From: Achatina immaculata
Taxonomy: Eukaryota > Mollusca > Gastropoda > Stylommatophora > Achatinidae
DNA: 64,000 bases
Assembly: GCA_009760885.1 (NCBI GenBank)
Contig: CM019696.1
Coordinates: 43,198,221-43,262,220, forward strand
Direction of reading: 5' to 3'
The translations under genes and the position numbers were made by a program. Below, one piece after another: positions 47,437-58,184 of this stretch; positions within the stretch are counted from its first letter, which is position 1; each line of letters opens with the position of its first letter. A model generated the notes under the pieces. The model was not told the DNA's origin. It searched no databases and worked only from the letters and a program-made list of their open reading frames with translations.

Positions 47437-48625
47437 CCCTGTGATGGTAGTAGTAACCTCTGTGATTCAAGCAGTGACCACTATAATGGTAGTAGTAACT
47501 TCTGTGATGGTAGTAGTAACCTCTGTGATGGTATTAGTAACCTCTGTGATTCAAGCAGTGACCACTATAATGATAGTAGTAACCAGAGTGATGGTAGTAG
47601 TAACCACTGTGATGGTAGTACTAACCATTGTGATGGTAGTAGTAACCTCTGTGATTCAAGCAGTGACCACTATAATGGTAGTAGTAACCATTGTGATGGT
47701 AGTAGTAACCTCTGTGATTCAAGCAGTGACCACTATAATGGTAGTAGTAACCATTGTGATGGTAGCAGTAACCATTGTAATGGTAGTGGTAACCTCTGTG
47801 ATTCAAGCAGTGACCATTATATTGGTAGCAGTAACCATTGTGATGGCAGTGGTAACCTCTGTGATTCAAGCAGTGACCATTATATTGGTAGTAGTAACCA
47901 CTATAATGGTAGTAGTAACCATTGTGATGGTAGTAGTAACCTCTGTGATTCAAGCAGTGACCACTATAATGGTAGTAGTAACCATTGTGATGGTAGTAGT
48001 AACCACTGTCATGGTAGTAGTAACCTCTGTGATTCAAGCAGTGACCATTATATTGGTAGCAGTAACCATTGTGATGGCAGTGGTAACCTCTGTGATTCAA
48101 GCAGTGACCATTATATTGGTAGTAGTAACCACTATAATGGTAGTAGTAACCATTGTGATGGTAGTAGTAACCTCTGTGATTCAAGCAGTGACCACTATAA
48201 TGGTAGTAGTAACCATTGTGATGGTAGTAGTAACCACTGTCATGGTAGTAGTAACCATTGTGATGGTAGTAGTAACCATTGTCATGGTAGTAGTAACCAT
48301 TGTGATGGTTGTAGTAACCACTGTCATGGTAGTAGTAACCATTGTGAAGGTAGTAGTGGTTGCAGTAACCACCGTGATGACAGTAGCAACAACTATGATG
48401 CTAGTAGTAATCATTGAGATGGTAGTAGTAACCATTGTGATGGTAGTAGTAACCTCTGTGATGATAGCAGTAACCACTATGATGGTAGCAGTAACCACTA
48501 TGATGGTAGTAGTAACCACCATGATGGTAGCAGTGACCTCTGTGATGGCTGCAGCAACCGCTGTGATAGTGAAGTTTGCATTAACCACTGTGATGGTTGC
48601 TGTAACCACTGTGATTATTATCTCT
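47437..48625. repeat. 21-bp minisatellite with 231-bp higher-order block, upstream of GPCR exon
   Basis: Units GTGATGGTAGTAGTAACCAT plus T, with a diagnostic variant GTGATTCAAGCAGTGACCA. The variant positions 47798, 47861, 47945 recur at 48029, 48092, 48176, exactly 231 bp later (11 units). A plus-strand frame of 400 codons (VVVT-rich) and minus-strand frames are produced by the 3-periodic array, not by a gene. The array ends about 55 bp before the GPCR exon's 3' splice site. Confidence 0.95.
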
Positions 48626-48679
48626 AAATCACTGCCTAGATAGGAAAACTATACTGAGTTTCCGCCATTCTGTCTTCAG

Positions 48680-48696
48680 GTTGACAATCGGTTACC
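48680..48696 (+). other. 5' untranslated part of the GPCR first coding exon, with its 3' splice site
   Basis: A pyrimidine-rich tract followed by TCTGTCTTCAG ends at 48679 and is a good 3' splice site, implying a noncoding exon further upstream. The 17 bases after it lead to ATG in a strong context (ACCATGG: A at -3, G at +4). Confidence 0.65.
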
Positions 48697-48798
48697 ATGG
48701 CAACAAACGACACAATGGAGAACTACAGTGCCAACTTGTACAAGGAGAATCAGAACAGTACAAACATGGATGTTCAGTCTGAGGACCCTACGGTCAAT
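48697..48798 (+). CDS. Rhodopsin-type GPCR, first coding exon (extracellular N-terminus)
   Basis: Thirty-four codons starting MATNDTMENYSANLYKENQN and ending DPTVN, in frame with the TM1 exon at 58185. Three N-glycosylation sequons (N4-D-T, N9-Y-S, N20-S-T), an acidic polar composition and no signal peptide fit the short extracellular N-terminus of a class A receptor at the plasma membrane. The 5' splice site AAT|GTAAGC at 48798/48799 leaves phase 0. The last ten exon bases (TACGGTCAAT) are also part of the repeat unit of the array that follows, so exon end and array are physically one repeat. The ligand cannot be told from this part. An alternative is that the ATG exon belongs to another gene, but the frame and phase join to the TM1 exon argues against that. 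Confidence 0.72.
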
Positions 48799-49520
48799 GT
48801 AAGCAGACATTTTTTCTGTTATTGTACAGTCAGTGTAAGCAGATATTTTTTTCTGTTATTGTACGATCAGTGTAAGCAGACATCTTTTTTTGTTATTGTA
48901 CTGTCAATGTAATCAGACATTTTTTTCTGTTATTGTACGGTCAGTGTAAGCAGACATTTTTTTCTGTTATTGTACTGTCAATGTAAGCAGACATTTTAAA
49001 AAATTATTGTACAATCAGTGTAAGCAGATATTATTTCTGTTATTATACAGTCAGTGTAAGCAGACATTATTCCTGTTATTGTAGAGTCAATGCAAACAGA
49101 CATTACTTCTGTTATTGTACAGTCAGTGTAAACAGACATTATTTCTGTTATTAATTATACAGTCAATGTAAACAGACATTATTTCTGTTATTAATTATAC
49201 AGTCAATGTAAACAGACATTATTTCTGTTATTAATTATACAGTCAATGTAAACAGACATTATTTCTGTTATTATACAGTCAGTATAATTTCTGTTATTGT
49301 ACATTCAGTGTAAGCAGACATTATTTCTGTTATTGTACAGTCAGTGTAAGCAGACATTAATTATGTTATTATATGGTCAGTGTAAGCAGACATTTTTTTC
49401 TGTTATTGTACAGTCAGTGTAAGCAGACATTATTTATGTTATTGTATGGTCAGTGTAAGCAGACTTTTTTTCTGTTATTGTACAGTCAATGTAAGCATAC
49501 ATTATTTCTGTTACTGTAAA
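48789..49520. repeat. 36-40-bp minisatellite seeded on a 5' splice site, about 20 units
   Basis: Units TACAGTCAGTGTAAGCAGAC plus ATTATTTCTGTTATTG. The first unit is the GPCR exon/intron junction itself. Most units keep GTAAGC (for example at 48835 and 48872); a middle group has GTAAAC. Four units near 49120-49275 have an extra AATTA. The repeated donor-like sequence may affect splicing. Confidence 0.93.
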
Positions 49521-49557
49521 TGTGATGATAGTGACAGAAGTTTTCTTGATGGCTGTG

Positions 49558-50035
49558 GCAAACTTGTCATCACAAACTGGTACATGACAAATTTGTCATC
49601 ACAAACTGGTACATGACAAACTGGTACATGACAAATTTGTCATCACAAACTGGTACATGACAAACTTGTCATCACAAACTGGTACATGACAAACTTGTCA
49701 TCACAAACTGTTACATGACAAACTTGTCATCACAAACTGGTACATGACAAACTTGTCATCACAAACTGGTACATGACAAACTTGTCATCACAAACTGGTA
49801 CATGACAAACTTGTCATCACAAACTGGTACATGACAAACTTGTCATCACAAACTGGTACATGACAAACTTGTCATCACAAACTGGTACATGACAAATTTG
49901 TCATCACAAACTGGTACATGACAAACTTGTCATCACAAACTGGTACATGACAAACTTGTCATCACAAACTGTTACATGACAAACTTGTCATCACAAACTG
50001 GTACATGACAAACTTGTCATCACAAACTGGTACAT
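49558..50035. repeat. 29-bp palindromic minisatellite, about 17 units
   Basis: TACATGACAAACTTGTCATC plus ACAAACTGG at 29-bp spacing. Each unit contains the dyad ATGACAA-AC-TTGTCAT. In the variant ATGACAAATTTGTCAT the 16-bp palindrome is perfect. Confidence 0.95.
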
Positions 50036-50224
50036 TACTGTCCTCACACCAGCCGTCAAGCATAAAAAGTGTTAAAATCATTGAATTTGATGTCATCTAA
50101 ACAATTTATATGTTACAGTTACATGTTAAAGTTTGTTTAAAAACTCGAAAGATAGTTTCTGGCATGCACTGATATTTACACTGACCAGCATAGTAAAACT
50201 GAATCCTAGACTGAAAGTTCTGTG

Positions 50225-50870
50225 CTGACTTGTAATTTTCATATCTTACACTGAACTCTTAACACTGACAATATGGTTATAATCTTACACTCAACTCTTC
50301 AGATTGACAATATTGTTATAATCTTACACTCATCTCTTTGGACTGACAATATGGTTATAATCACACTCTGTTTCTCTTTTAGCTTCTAGCTCTCTCATGT
50401 AGAAATCATCATGAGATACTTGAGCTGCCAGATCCTCCTACTAAATTGCTCCACTACTGGGATAAGATTATGATTTAAATTTTTTTTAGTTTAGTCTGAA
50501 TTCACAATCTAAAGTCTCCATCTACTAAGTTTCATTAGAAAACTGAAAGATCTGTAGCTTATGTCTTCTTCTTCTTCTTCTTCTTCTTCTTCTTCTTCAG
50601 CTTTTAGAGCCATTAATGCTCATTTCTGCAGATAAAGTTCGCATCTGCCCCTTTCTATTCCTCTCAACTCCTCTCTATTCCTCTCTACTCCTCTCTATTC
50701 ATCTCTACTCCTTTCTATTGCTCTCAACTCCTCTCTATTCCTCTATATTTCTCTTTATTATTCTCTACTCCTCTCTATTTCTGACTACTCTTCTCTATTT
50801 CTCTCTACTCTTCCCTACTCCTCTTTATTCCTCTCTACTCCTCTCTGTTACTCTATATTCCTTTCTAGTT
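50225..50870. repeat. Segmental duplication, copy A
   Basis: Order: 39-bp repeat (ACTGACAATATGGTTATAAT; about 3 units), a single-copy core of about 300 bp starting ATCACACTCTGTTTCTCTTT, a (CTT)n run of 11 units at about 50562-50597, then CCTCTCTATTCCTCTCTACT repeats (50650-50870). Copy B at 51962-52755 has the same order. Confidence 0.9.
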
Positions 50871-51344
50871 CTCTCTACTCCTAATCTTGTCTCGCCAGTT
50901 AATGATGTCTTACCAAACCAACATTTAAAGGATTTTAGATTTTTTAAAAAATGCATTCCATCCTGTTTCTAGAAAGCTCAAAAAGAAGGCTTTCTTAAGA
51001 CAAAATGTCACCCAACTCCTACAACTCAGAAGCATCTGACCAGCTCAACCATCTGTTCACCTCATCACGTCAATCTTCATTTGCATAAGCTGACCTGGTC
51101 AAACATTTAACGTCTCCTTCTTCTGTCACGTCACAGCCCACCCACCGCTGGAAGAGAAGAAAATCCAAAGTTTGACCTTCACACTTGCCCTGGCAGGGTC
51201 CAAAGTCCAGCCTGTACATTCCTTCCCCTTCTCACACGATCTCTATCACCTGGACAGAAATGGCTGAATCGCCCTATTCTACAGCACAATTTGTGCGGAG
51301 GTTTTGCTGGAAGTTGTGTCTGCACACAAAACAACGCTGACCGA
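50871..51344. other. Single-copy intron sequence between the duplication copies
   Basis: About 470 bp without repeats or recognised coding sequence, inside the GPCR intron. Confidence 0.5.
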
Positions 51345-51480
51345 CATCATCACTTTGACATCATAACTTTGACATCATAACTTTGACATCATAACTTTGA
51401 CATCATAACTTTGACATTATCACTTTGACATCCTCACTTTGACATCATCACATTGACATCATCACTTTGTCATCATGACA
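51345..51480. repeat. 17-bp minisatellite, about 8 units
   Basis: ATCATAACTTTGACATC with TCACTTTGAC variants. Confidence 0.92.
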
Positions 51481-51486
51481 TTTGTA

Positions 51487-51935
51487 AATTAACACACAGT
51501 ATAACGTTTACACAAAGTAACACACAGTATAACGTTTATATAAAGTAACACACAGTATAACGTTTATATAAAGTAACACACAGTATAACGTTCACACAAA
51601 GTAACACACAGTATAACGTTTATATAAAGTAACACACAGTATAACGTTCACACAAAGTAACACACAGTATAACGTTTATATAAAGTAACACACAGTATAA
51701 CGTTCACACAAAGTAACACACAGTCTAACGTTTATATAAAGTAACACACAGTCTAACGTTTATATAAAGTAACACACAGTATAACGTTTATATAAAGTAA
51801 CACACAGTATAACGTTTATATAAAGTAACACACAGTATAACGTTCACACAAAGTAACACACAGTATAACGTTTATATAAAGTAACACACAGTATAACGTT
51901 TATATAAAGTAACACACAGTATAACGTTAACATGA
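51487..51935. repeat. 28-bp minisatellite, about 16 units
   Basis: AGTAACACACAGTATAACGT plus TTATATAA, with two unit types (TTTATATAA and TTCACACAA) intermixed. Confidence 0.95.
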
Positions 51936-51961
51936 AAACATTTGATTTTATTTATCAAAGA

Positions 51962-52755
51962 GGCTGACAGTGTGGTTATAATCTGACACTCAACTCTTCA
52001 GACTGACAATATGGTTATAATCTTACACTCAACTCTTCAGACTGACAATATGGCTATAATCTTACACTCAACTCTTCAGACTGACAATATGGTTATAATC
52101 TGACACTCAACTCTTCAGACTGACAATATGGTTATAATCTTACACTCAACTCTTCAGACTGACAATATGGCTATAATCTTACACTCAACTCTTCAGACTG
52201 ACAATATGGTTATAATCTTACACAATTCTTCAGACTGACAATATGGTTATAATCTTATACTCAACTCTTCAGACTGACAATATGGTTATAATCTTACACT
52301 CAAACCTTCAGATTGACAATATGGTTATAATCACACTCTGTTTCTCTTTTTAGTTACTCGCTCTCTCATATAGAAATCATTATGAGATACTTAGGTTGCC
52401 AGATCCTCCTACTAAATTGCTCCTCTTCTAAGATAAGATGGTTTAAATTTTTTTTAGTTTAGTCTGAATTCACAATCTAAAGTCTCCATCTACTAAGTTT
52501 CATTAGAAAACTGAAAGATCTGTAGCTTATGTCTTCTTCTTCAGCTTCCAGAGCCATTAATGCTCATTGCTGCAGATAAAGTTCGCATCTATTCCTCTCT
52601 ACCCCTCTCTGTTCCTCTCTACTAATCTCTATTCCTCTCTCTGTTCATCTCTACTCCGTTCTATTCCTCTCTACACCTCTCTATTCCTCTATATTTCTCT
52701 CTATTCCTCTCTACTCCTCTCTATTCCTATTCCTCTCTCCTCTCTATTCCTCTGA
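51962..52755. repeat. Segmental duplication, copy B
   Basis: Same order as copy A, but with about nine units of the 39-bp repeat (51965-52330), only two to three CTT units (near 52533-52541) and a shorter TCTCTATTCC array (52585-52755). The single-copy core is about 90% identical by eye. Confidence 0.9.
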
Positions 52756-52774
52756 TTTAGATGCTGGGATATAG

Positions 52775-53200
52775 ACCCGTTGATTGAGACCCTCTGATTT
52801 AGACCCTCTTGATTTATACCCTCTTCTGATTTAGATCCGCTGATTTAGACTCTGATTTAGACCCTCTGATTTAGACCCGCTGATATAGACCTGTAGATGA
52901 TATATAGCCGCTAATTTAGACATTCCGATTTAGACTATGATTTTGACCATCTGATTTAACCCTCTGATTTAGAGCCTTTTATTTTGACCATCTAATTTAG
53001 GGCCTCTGATTTAGAACCTCTGATTTAGACTTTCTGATATAGAGCCTCTGATTTAGAACCTCTGATTTAGACCTTCTGATATATAGCCTCTGATTTAAAA
53101 CCTCTGATTTAGACCTTCTGATATAGAGCCTCTGATTTAGAACCTCTGCTTTAGACCATCTGATTTAGAGCCCCTGATTTAGACCGCTGATTTAGAGACT
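52775..53200. repeat. Repeat of 12-14 bp, degenerate
   Basis: CTGATTTAGACC and CTGATTTAGAACCT units of uneven length. A 39-bp grouping (GATATAGAGCC, GATTTAGAACC, GATTTAGACCTT) repeats at 53035-53150. Confidence 0.9.
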
Positions 53201-53459
53201 CCTGGCTAATCATTCTGGAACTTCATGACCGGAACTTGCAGGGTTTGTGACCCATCTTCTGACACGGAAAATCACAGACATTGTTGTCGGCTGCTCAGAA
53301 CTGGCAAATGTCAAAGTGCAAAATGTGATGGAGATTTTTTTTTTCTTCAAGCAGGATGAGAAATGTTCTACATTATTAAGTTTACAATGATATCATTATA
53401 AAAATGGATACAGAATGACACGTTGTGTCATGATATCCTGACTAGAACAGGAAATGTGG

Positions 53460-53580
53460 AAAAGTTGAATATATAATATCCTAATAGAAACAGGATGTAT
53501 AATATCATAATAGAAGAAGGATATATAATATCCTAATAGAAACAAGATATATAATATACTAATGGAAACAGGGAAAATTG
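53460..53580. repeat. Repeat of about 28 bp, 4 units
   Basis: TATATAATATCCTAATAGAA followed by ACAGGA or AGAAGGA. Confidence 0.85.
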
Positions 53581-53774
53581 TAAGTTGATATAAAGAGAAA
53601 AGCAAGAAAGCAGAACATTTTTTATAGTATCATGAAGTACACAGTTAAATAAGGACAAAATATACAATGATATTTTAACACAAGAAAGAAAGAAGGACTG
53701 AAAAAGAAAAAAAAATACTAGACATACTTCTCCACCTTGGAATGTCTGACGGTTTTCTTTGTGAAACTAGCAGT

Positions 53775-54020
53775 GAATGAGTTCAAGAAGGACAGGTAGA
53801 TGAGTTGGTGCAAGAAGAACAGGTAAATGAGTGACTGCAAGAAGGACAGGTAAATGAGTGACTGCAAGAAGGACAGGTAGATAAGTGACTTCAAGAAGGA
53901 CAGGTAAATGAATGACTGCAAGAAGGACAGGTAAATGAGTAACTGCAAGAAGGACAGGTAAATGAGTGACTGCAAGAAGGACAGGTAAATGAGTGACTTC
54001 AAGAAGGGCAGGTGGCTGCA
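53775..54020. repeat. 27-bp minisatellite, about 9 units
   Basis: GACTGCAAGAAGGACAGGTA plus AATGAGT. Frames on the minus strand (YLSFLQSLI-type) are artefacts. Confidence 0.95.
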
Positions 54021-54364
54021 AGAAGGAAAGGTCAACTTGCTAAAATTAGAATGACCTTCTGACCCCATTCCTTCAGACTTTTGATTTAGTAACAGAAAAC
54101 TCAGAGAAAGAGATCTTAGTGCCCTCGATATAATCATGTGGTCACTTTGTATCTCTTGAATGTATGAAGTATTACCTAGCGTGTATACAGATAAAATTCC
54201 TTTCTCTAATCCAGGTGTTGTGAAAGAAACTTGGAATATATTCTGTATTCTCTAAGAATGAATTATAACAAACAATTTACTTCCATAATTTTAAAAATTA
54301 TTTTATAATAAAATATCTGTGGAGACCATCGTTTGTGACGGCGGCTAGATACGAAACATATGGC
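54021..54364. other. Spacer, nothing recognised
   Basis: Single-copy intron sequence. Confidence 0.5.
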
Positions 54365-54915
54365 AATGCAGCAGATATGATAAAACACAACGGATATGAT
54401 AAAGCACAAATGGATATGATAAAGCACAAACTGACATATTAAAACGCAGATATAATAAAAGAAAAAAATTATATACTAAAACACAAAGAGATATCATAAA
54501 ACATAAACAGATATGATTTAAAAAAACAGATATAATAAAACACAAACAGACATGATAAAACACAAACAGTTAAGTTAAAAACAGACATAATAAAACAGAA
54601 ACAGGTATGATAAAATATAACACAAACAAATATGATAAAATATAATAAAGCACGAAGAAATATAATAAAATAGGAAAAAAGTGATAAAAATATAATAAAA
54701 CACAAACATATATGATAAAATACAAACAGACATGATAAAACACAGATATAATAAAACCATACAGATATGATAAAACACAAACAGATATAATAAAACCATA
54801 CAGATATGATAAAACGCAGATATTACAAAACACAACAGAATAATAAAACACAAACAGATATGGTAAAACACAAACGAATATAAAAAAACATAAAAGATAT
54901 AATAAAACACAAAGC
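54365..54915. repeat. A-rich 20-bp repeat, degenerate
   Basis: CAGATATGATAAAACACAAA with many length variants. Long hydrophobic minus-strand frames are its translation. Confidence 0.9.
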
Positions 54916-55017
54916 CACATCCATACAGAAGACGACAGATATTTACATGAAGTTACAACATCGTATGATTGTTTCTGATAAAAAGACACAAATGTTCTGA
55001 CTCTCAGTAACATAAAG

Positions 55018-55340
55018 ATACAAATATCATACAAGTATTACTGATAACAGATATCATACAAGTATTACTGATAACAGATATCGTACAAGCATTACTGATA
55101 ACAGATAGCATACAAGTATTTCTGATAACATATATCATAGAAGTATTACTGATAACACATATCGTACAAGTATTACTGCTTAAAGGATGTAACATTTTCA
55201 AAGTGTTAATGATGTAAGGATAGAGCATCCTACAAGTGATACTGATATAACGACAGGATATTTTATATCTGTTATAAGGACGACGTAATACATCTGTTAT
55301 TGATGTAAGGACGACACATTACTTTTGTTACTGATGTATT
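55018..55340. repeat. 27-bp repeat with decayed right flank
   Basis: CAAGTATTACTGATAACAGA plus TATCATA, about 7 units to 55195, then looser TTACTGATGTAAGGACGAC copies to about 55340. Confidence 0.88.
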
Positions 55341-55397
55341 TTATATTCCAGTTTTGTTATGTTGTATTGTGAAATATTTTGGTGCATTTTATCGACC

Positions 55398-55475
55398 TCT
55401 GTGGAATGATGGTGTGCTCCAACTCTGTGGAATGATGGTGTGCTCCAACTCTGTGGAATGATGGCGTGCTCCAAC
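55398..55475. repeat. 26-bp repeat, 3 units
   Basis: CTCTGTGGAATGATGGTGTG plus CTCCAA. Confidence 0.92.
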
Positions 55476-56194
55476 AACTGAAAATTAATTCTAACCGGAT
55501 GACAAGATACTAAAGTACAATCTTCCATTTTTATAAGAGCAGCCGCGCAAAATGGGACCCCGAATTTCTCCCTTTAACTTCTAAGCCAGGTCTTTACCTC
55601 TTCTAACTCAGTCATTTCCTGCCTACCCAAGAACTAATTTAAAATAACTAAGAAATGAAAATGTTCTCGCACAAAAGGAAACAAACAATACTACAACATA
55701 AATGATCACTCTGAAGATTAATGACTTATGTGATCCATGAAAATATTTCTTTAACGTTTATTCAAGAAAGCAGACCGACGACAAAACGATGGCAAATAGA
55801 ATTCAATACCAAACACCAAAACCACTAACAAAAAGGAAACAGGTATAACAACAAAAAATATGTAACATTGTCCGCACATGTAAATATGTTTGTAATATAT
55901 TGAATCGTAATGACTCAACATTAACAATAAACTTCTATTGTGGGTAAACTTTTATTCTTTACAACATCTCAACATCCTCATAACTTTATACCCACAATTT
56001 TTATGACTCATCAATAATCACCACATTCAAGCTCTCTCTCGACGCTAACAGAGTAATATGCTCACCAAGAAATTCTGTTAGAAACTACATACATGTACAC
56101 TACGACAAAACTTCATGAAGTAAACGATGACAAATGAAACATGATAATGAATCTAATTCACTGTTAGTGTAATATACATTTTTAAAAACTGAAA
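55476..56194. other. Single-copy intron stretch of about 720 bp
   Basis: A+T-rich with no supported frame, element or RNA gene. Confidence 0.5.
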
Positions 56195-57185
56195 TTGGCA
56201 CAAGTTTTCTGGCAACATGACATCAAAACTTGAGTCATAAGTTTTCTGACAACATGACATAAAAACTTGAGTCATAAGTTTTATGATAACATGACATCAA
56301 AACTTGAGTCATAAGTTTTCTGACAACATGACATCAAAACTCGAGTCCTAAGTTTTCTGATAACATGACATCAAAACTCGAGTCATAAGTTTTCTGACAA
56401 CATGACATCAAAACTCGAGTCATAACTTTTCTGACAACATGACATCAAAACTCGAGTCATAAGTTTTCTGACAACATCATCATCATCATCATCATCAGGT
56501 GCCGTGCCGACTGGCGTTGGCTATTATGCTTCTCCAGAGTACCCGATCCTTCATGCAGGCCATCAGTTCAGTTGGTGATCTCCTCTCACACCATCCCGTC
56601 AGACTGTCCAGTATCATTTCTCTTGGTCTTCCTCTTGATCTTCTTCCTTCTATTTTTCCTGTTGTTATAATATTTTCAATGCCCCCTCTTCTCATTGCAT
56701 GTCCTATGAAAGTACATTGTCTCTCTCTTATCTTTCTGACAAGGTTTTTTGTCTCTCCAGCTCTTCTCCTACATTCTTCATTAGTTATTTTTGCTGTCCA
56801 GGGGATTCGCAACATTCTTCTAATAAACCACATTTCTGCTGCTTCCAATGATTTTTGTGCAGATTCACTTCCATATAACAAGATAGGTTCAATATTGCAT
56901 TTTAGGACTCGTTTTCTAACATTCATTGATAAAGATTTGTTAGTTAATATGTTTCTCATTCTCTGAAATGCAGTCTTTGCTTGGCCTATTCTGTTCCTAA
57001 TTTCTGTTCTGCATTTCCCATCTGAAGTTATTACTGCTCCAAGGTATTTGAATTTCTGCACCTGCTTTAGAATGGTTCCGTTTAATTTAATACTGCAGGC
57101 TGGTGGATTTCTGACAACATGACATCAAAACTCGAGTCATAAGTTTTCTGACAACTTGACATCAAAACTTGAGTCATAAGTTAAA
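56195..57185. repeat. 37-bp minisatellite interrupted by an RTE insertion
   Basis: AAGTTTTCTGACAACATGAC plus ATCAAAACTCGAGTCAT. About 7-8 units lie on the left (to 56477) and two on the right (57108-57185). The interruption is the RTE copy at 56478-57107. Confidence 0.95.
56478..57107 (-). mobile_element. 5'-truncated RTE insertion with open frame and 13-bp target duplication
   Basis: On the minus strand an uninterrupted frame runs from the truncation point to a stop at 56495. It reads PPACSIKLNGTILKQVQKFK, YLGAVITSDGKCRTEIRNRI, GQAKTAFQRMRNILTNKSLS, KCNIEPILLYGSES, then AQKSLEAAEMWFIRRMLRIP, IREROC-type sequence equivalent to that of the 33106 copy, and finally ASRHGT. The 3' end is a (CAT)n/(ATG)n run at 56476-56497. 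TTTCTGACAACAT lies at 56465-56477 and 57108-57120. Relative to the 33106 copy it lacks six residues (W-T-I-G-K-S) after SE, an 18-bp in-frame deletion. It keeps only the reverse-transcriptase C-terminal third, so it is immobile. The lack of stops suggests a recent insertion. Confidence 0.93.
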
Positions 57186-57459
57186 TTCGTACTGACACTC
57201 CGCCTATACTTCATCGCCTTGCTGATATGTTTATCTAAGTTACTTCTCATCAAAACTAAATACACTGTTCTGCACTTTAACATCGAAAAGAACAGGACTT
57301 CACTTTCTCAACATAAATACTAACACATAAACAAGACTTACGCTACATGAGGTCGGCGCCGTAGTCTGGGATTTAGCAAGCACAAACTTTTATTCCAACA
57401 TCATATCTTTGTTTCCATTTTAAGTCAGTAACAGAAACACGCCTTGTTTTATTCCCCAG

Positions 57460-57575
57460 CATCACAGAATATGTTATCCCTCAACATCACAGAATATGTT
57501 ATCCTCCAACATCACAGAATATGTTATTCCACCAACATCACAGAATATGTTATCCCCCAACATCACAGAATATGT
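57460..57575. repeat. 26-bp repeat, about 5 units
   Basis: AACATCACAGAATATGTTAT plus CCCCCA. Each unit contains an ACAGAATATGT near-dyad. Confidence 0.92.
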
Positions 57576-57884
57576 AGATACTCTGAACATGGAACGATCC
57601 ACTCAACCAAACAAAACATGATCCCACGACTCTCTGCTGGCCACAGTCTCACACAGATTCTTCCCCAGCTTGTCTCAGACTGCTGCACCTTTAAACTTCC
57701 CAATAGCTCGGACCACACCTGACCCAGCATTTCCAAAGCTGCTACTTCGAACTCCTCCGCCGGCCGATGCGGAAGAAATCCAAACTCACACCTTAAACAT
57801 AGTCTACAGTAATTTAGTGGTAGTGTTTTATGTTTTACTTTACATATGCTTCATTTATTGTGTGTGTTTGTTTGTGGTATATGT
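57576..57884. other. Spacer, nothing recognised
   Basis: Single-copy intron sequence, more G+C-rich at 57740-57775. No supported exon. Confidence 0.45.
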
Positions 57885-58010
57885 TTATTTCTTTTGTGTC
57901 ATATGTTTATTTCCTTTGTGTCATATGTTTATTTCCTTTGTGTTATATGTTTATTTCCTTTATGTCATATGTTTATTTCCTTTGTGTTATATGTTTATTT
58001 CCTTTGTGTT
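57885..58010. repeat. 23-bp repeat, about 6 units
   Basis: TGTGTCATATGTTTATTTCC plus TTT. Confidence 0.93.
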
Positions 58011-58184
58011 ATCAGTGTATTCTAAGGTATGTATACTTATTTTGTAGTAATGTTGAATTATTTTCGTTAACTGTGTTTGTTGATTATATAGTACTTGTAC
58101 TATTTACAACTGTTACATATGTCATATAATGCTTATTTTTGTTGTAAAATAAATGGGCTTTATTTCTGGTGTTTGCCTGGACAG

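Noticed and set aside
47441..48643. 400-codon plus-strand open frame, VVVT-rich
   Set aside because: It is the translation of a 21-bp array. All three-periodic arrays here stay open on both strands, and the start and stop lie at array edges.
51060..51110. ATTTGCAT plus TGACCT words as a possible intronic enhancer
   Set aside because: Single short motifs expected by chance; no clustering or conservation can be shown from the sequence alone.
54469..55034. Hydrophobic minus-strand frames resembling multi-pass membrane proteins (CFIIS, YHICL repeats)
   Set aside because: They arise from the A-rich 20-bp repeat; no conserved family pattern and overlapping frames are equally open.
56499..56966. 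Plus-strand 155-codon frame
   Set aside because: Antisense shadow of the RTE copy on the minus strand; an identical shadow occurs at 33325-33711.
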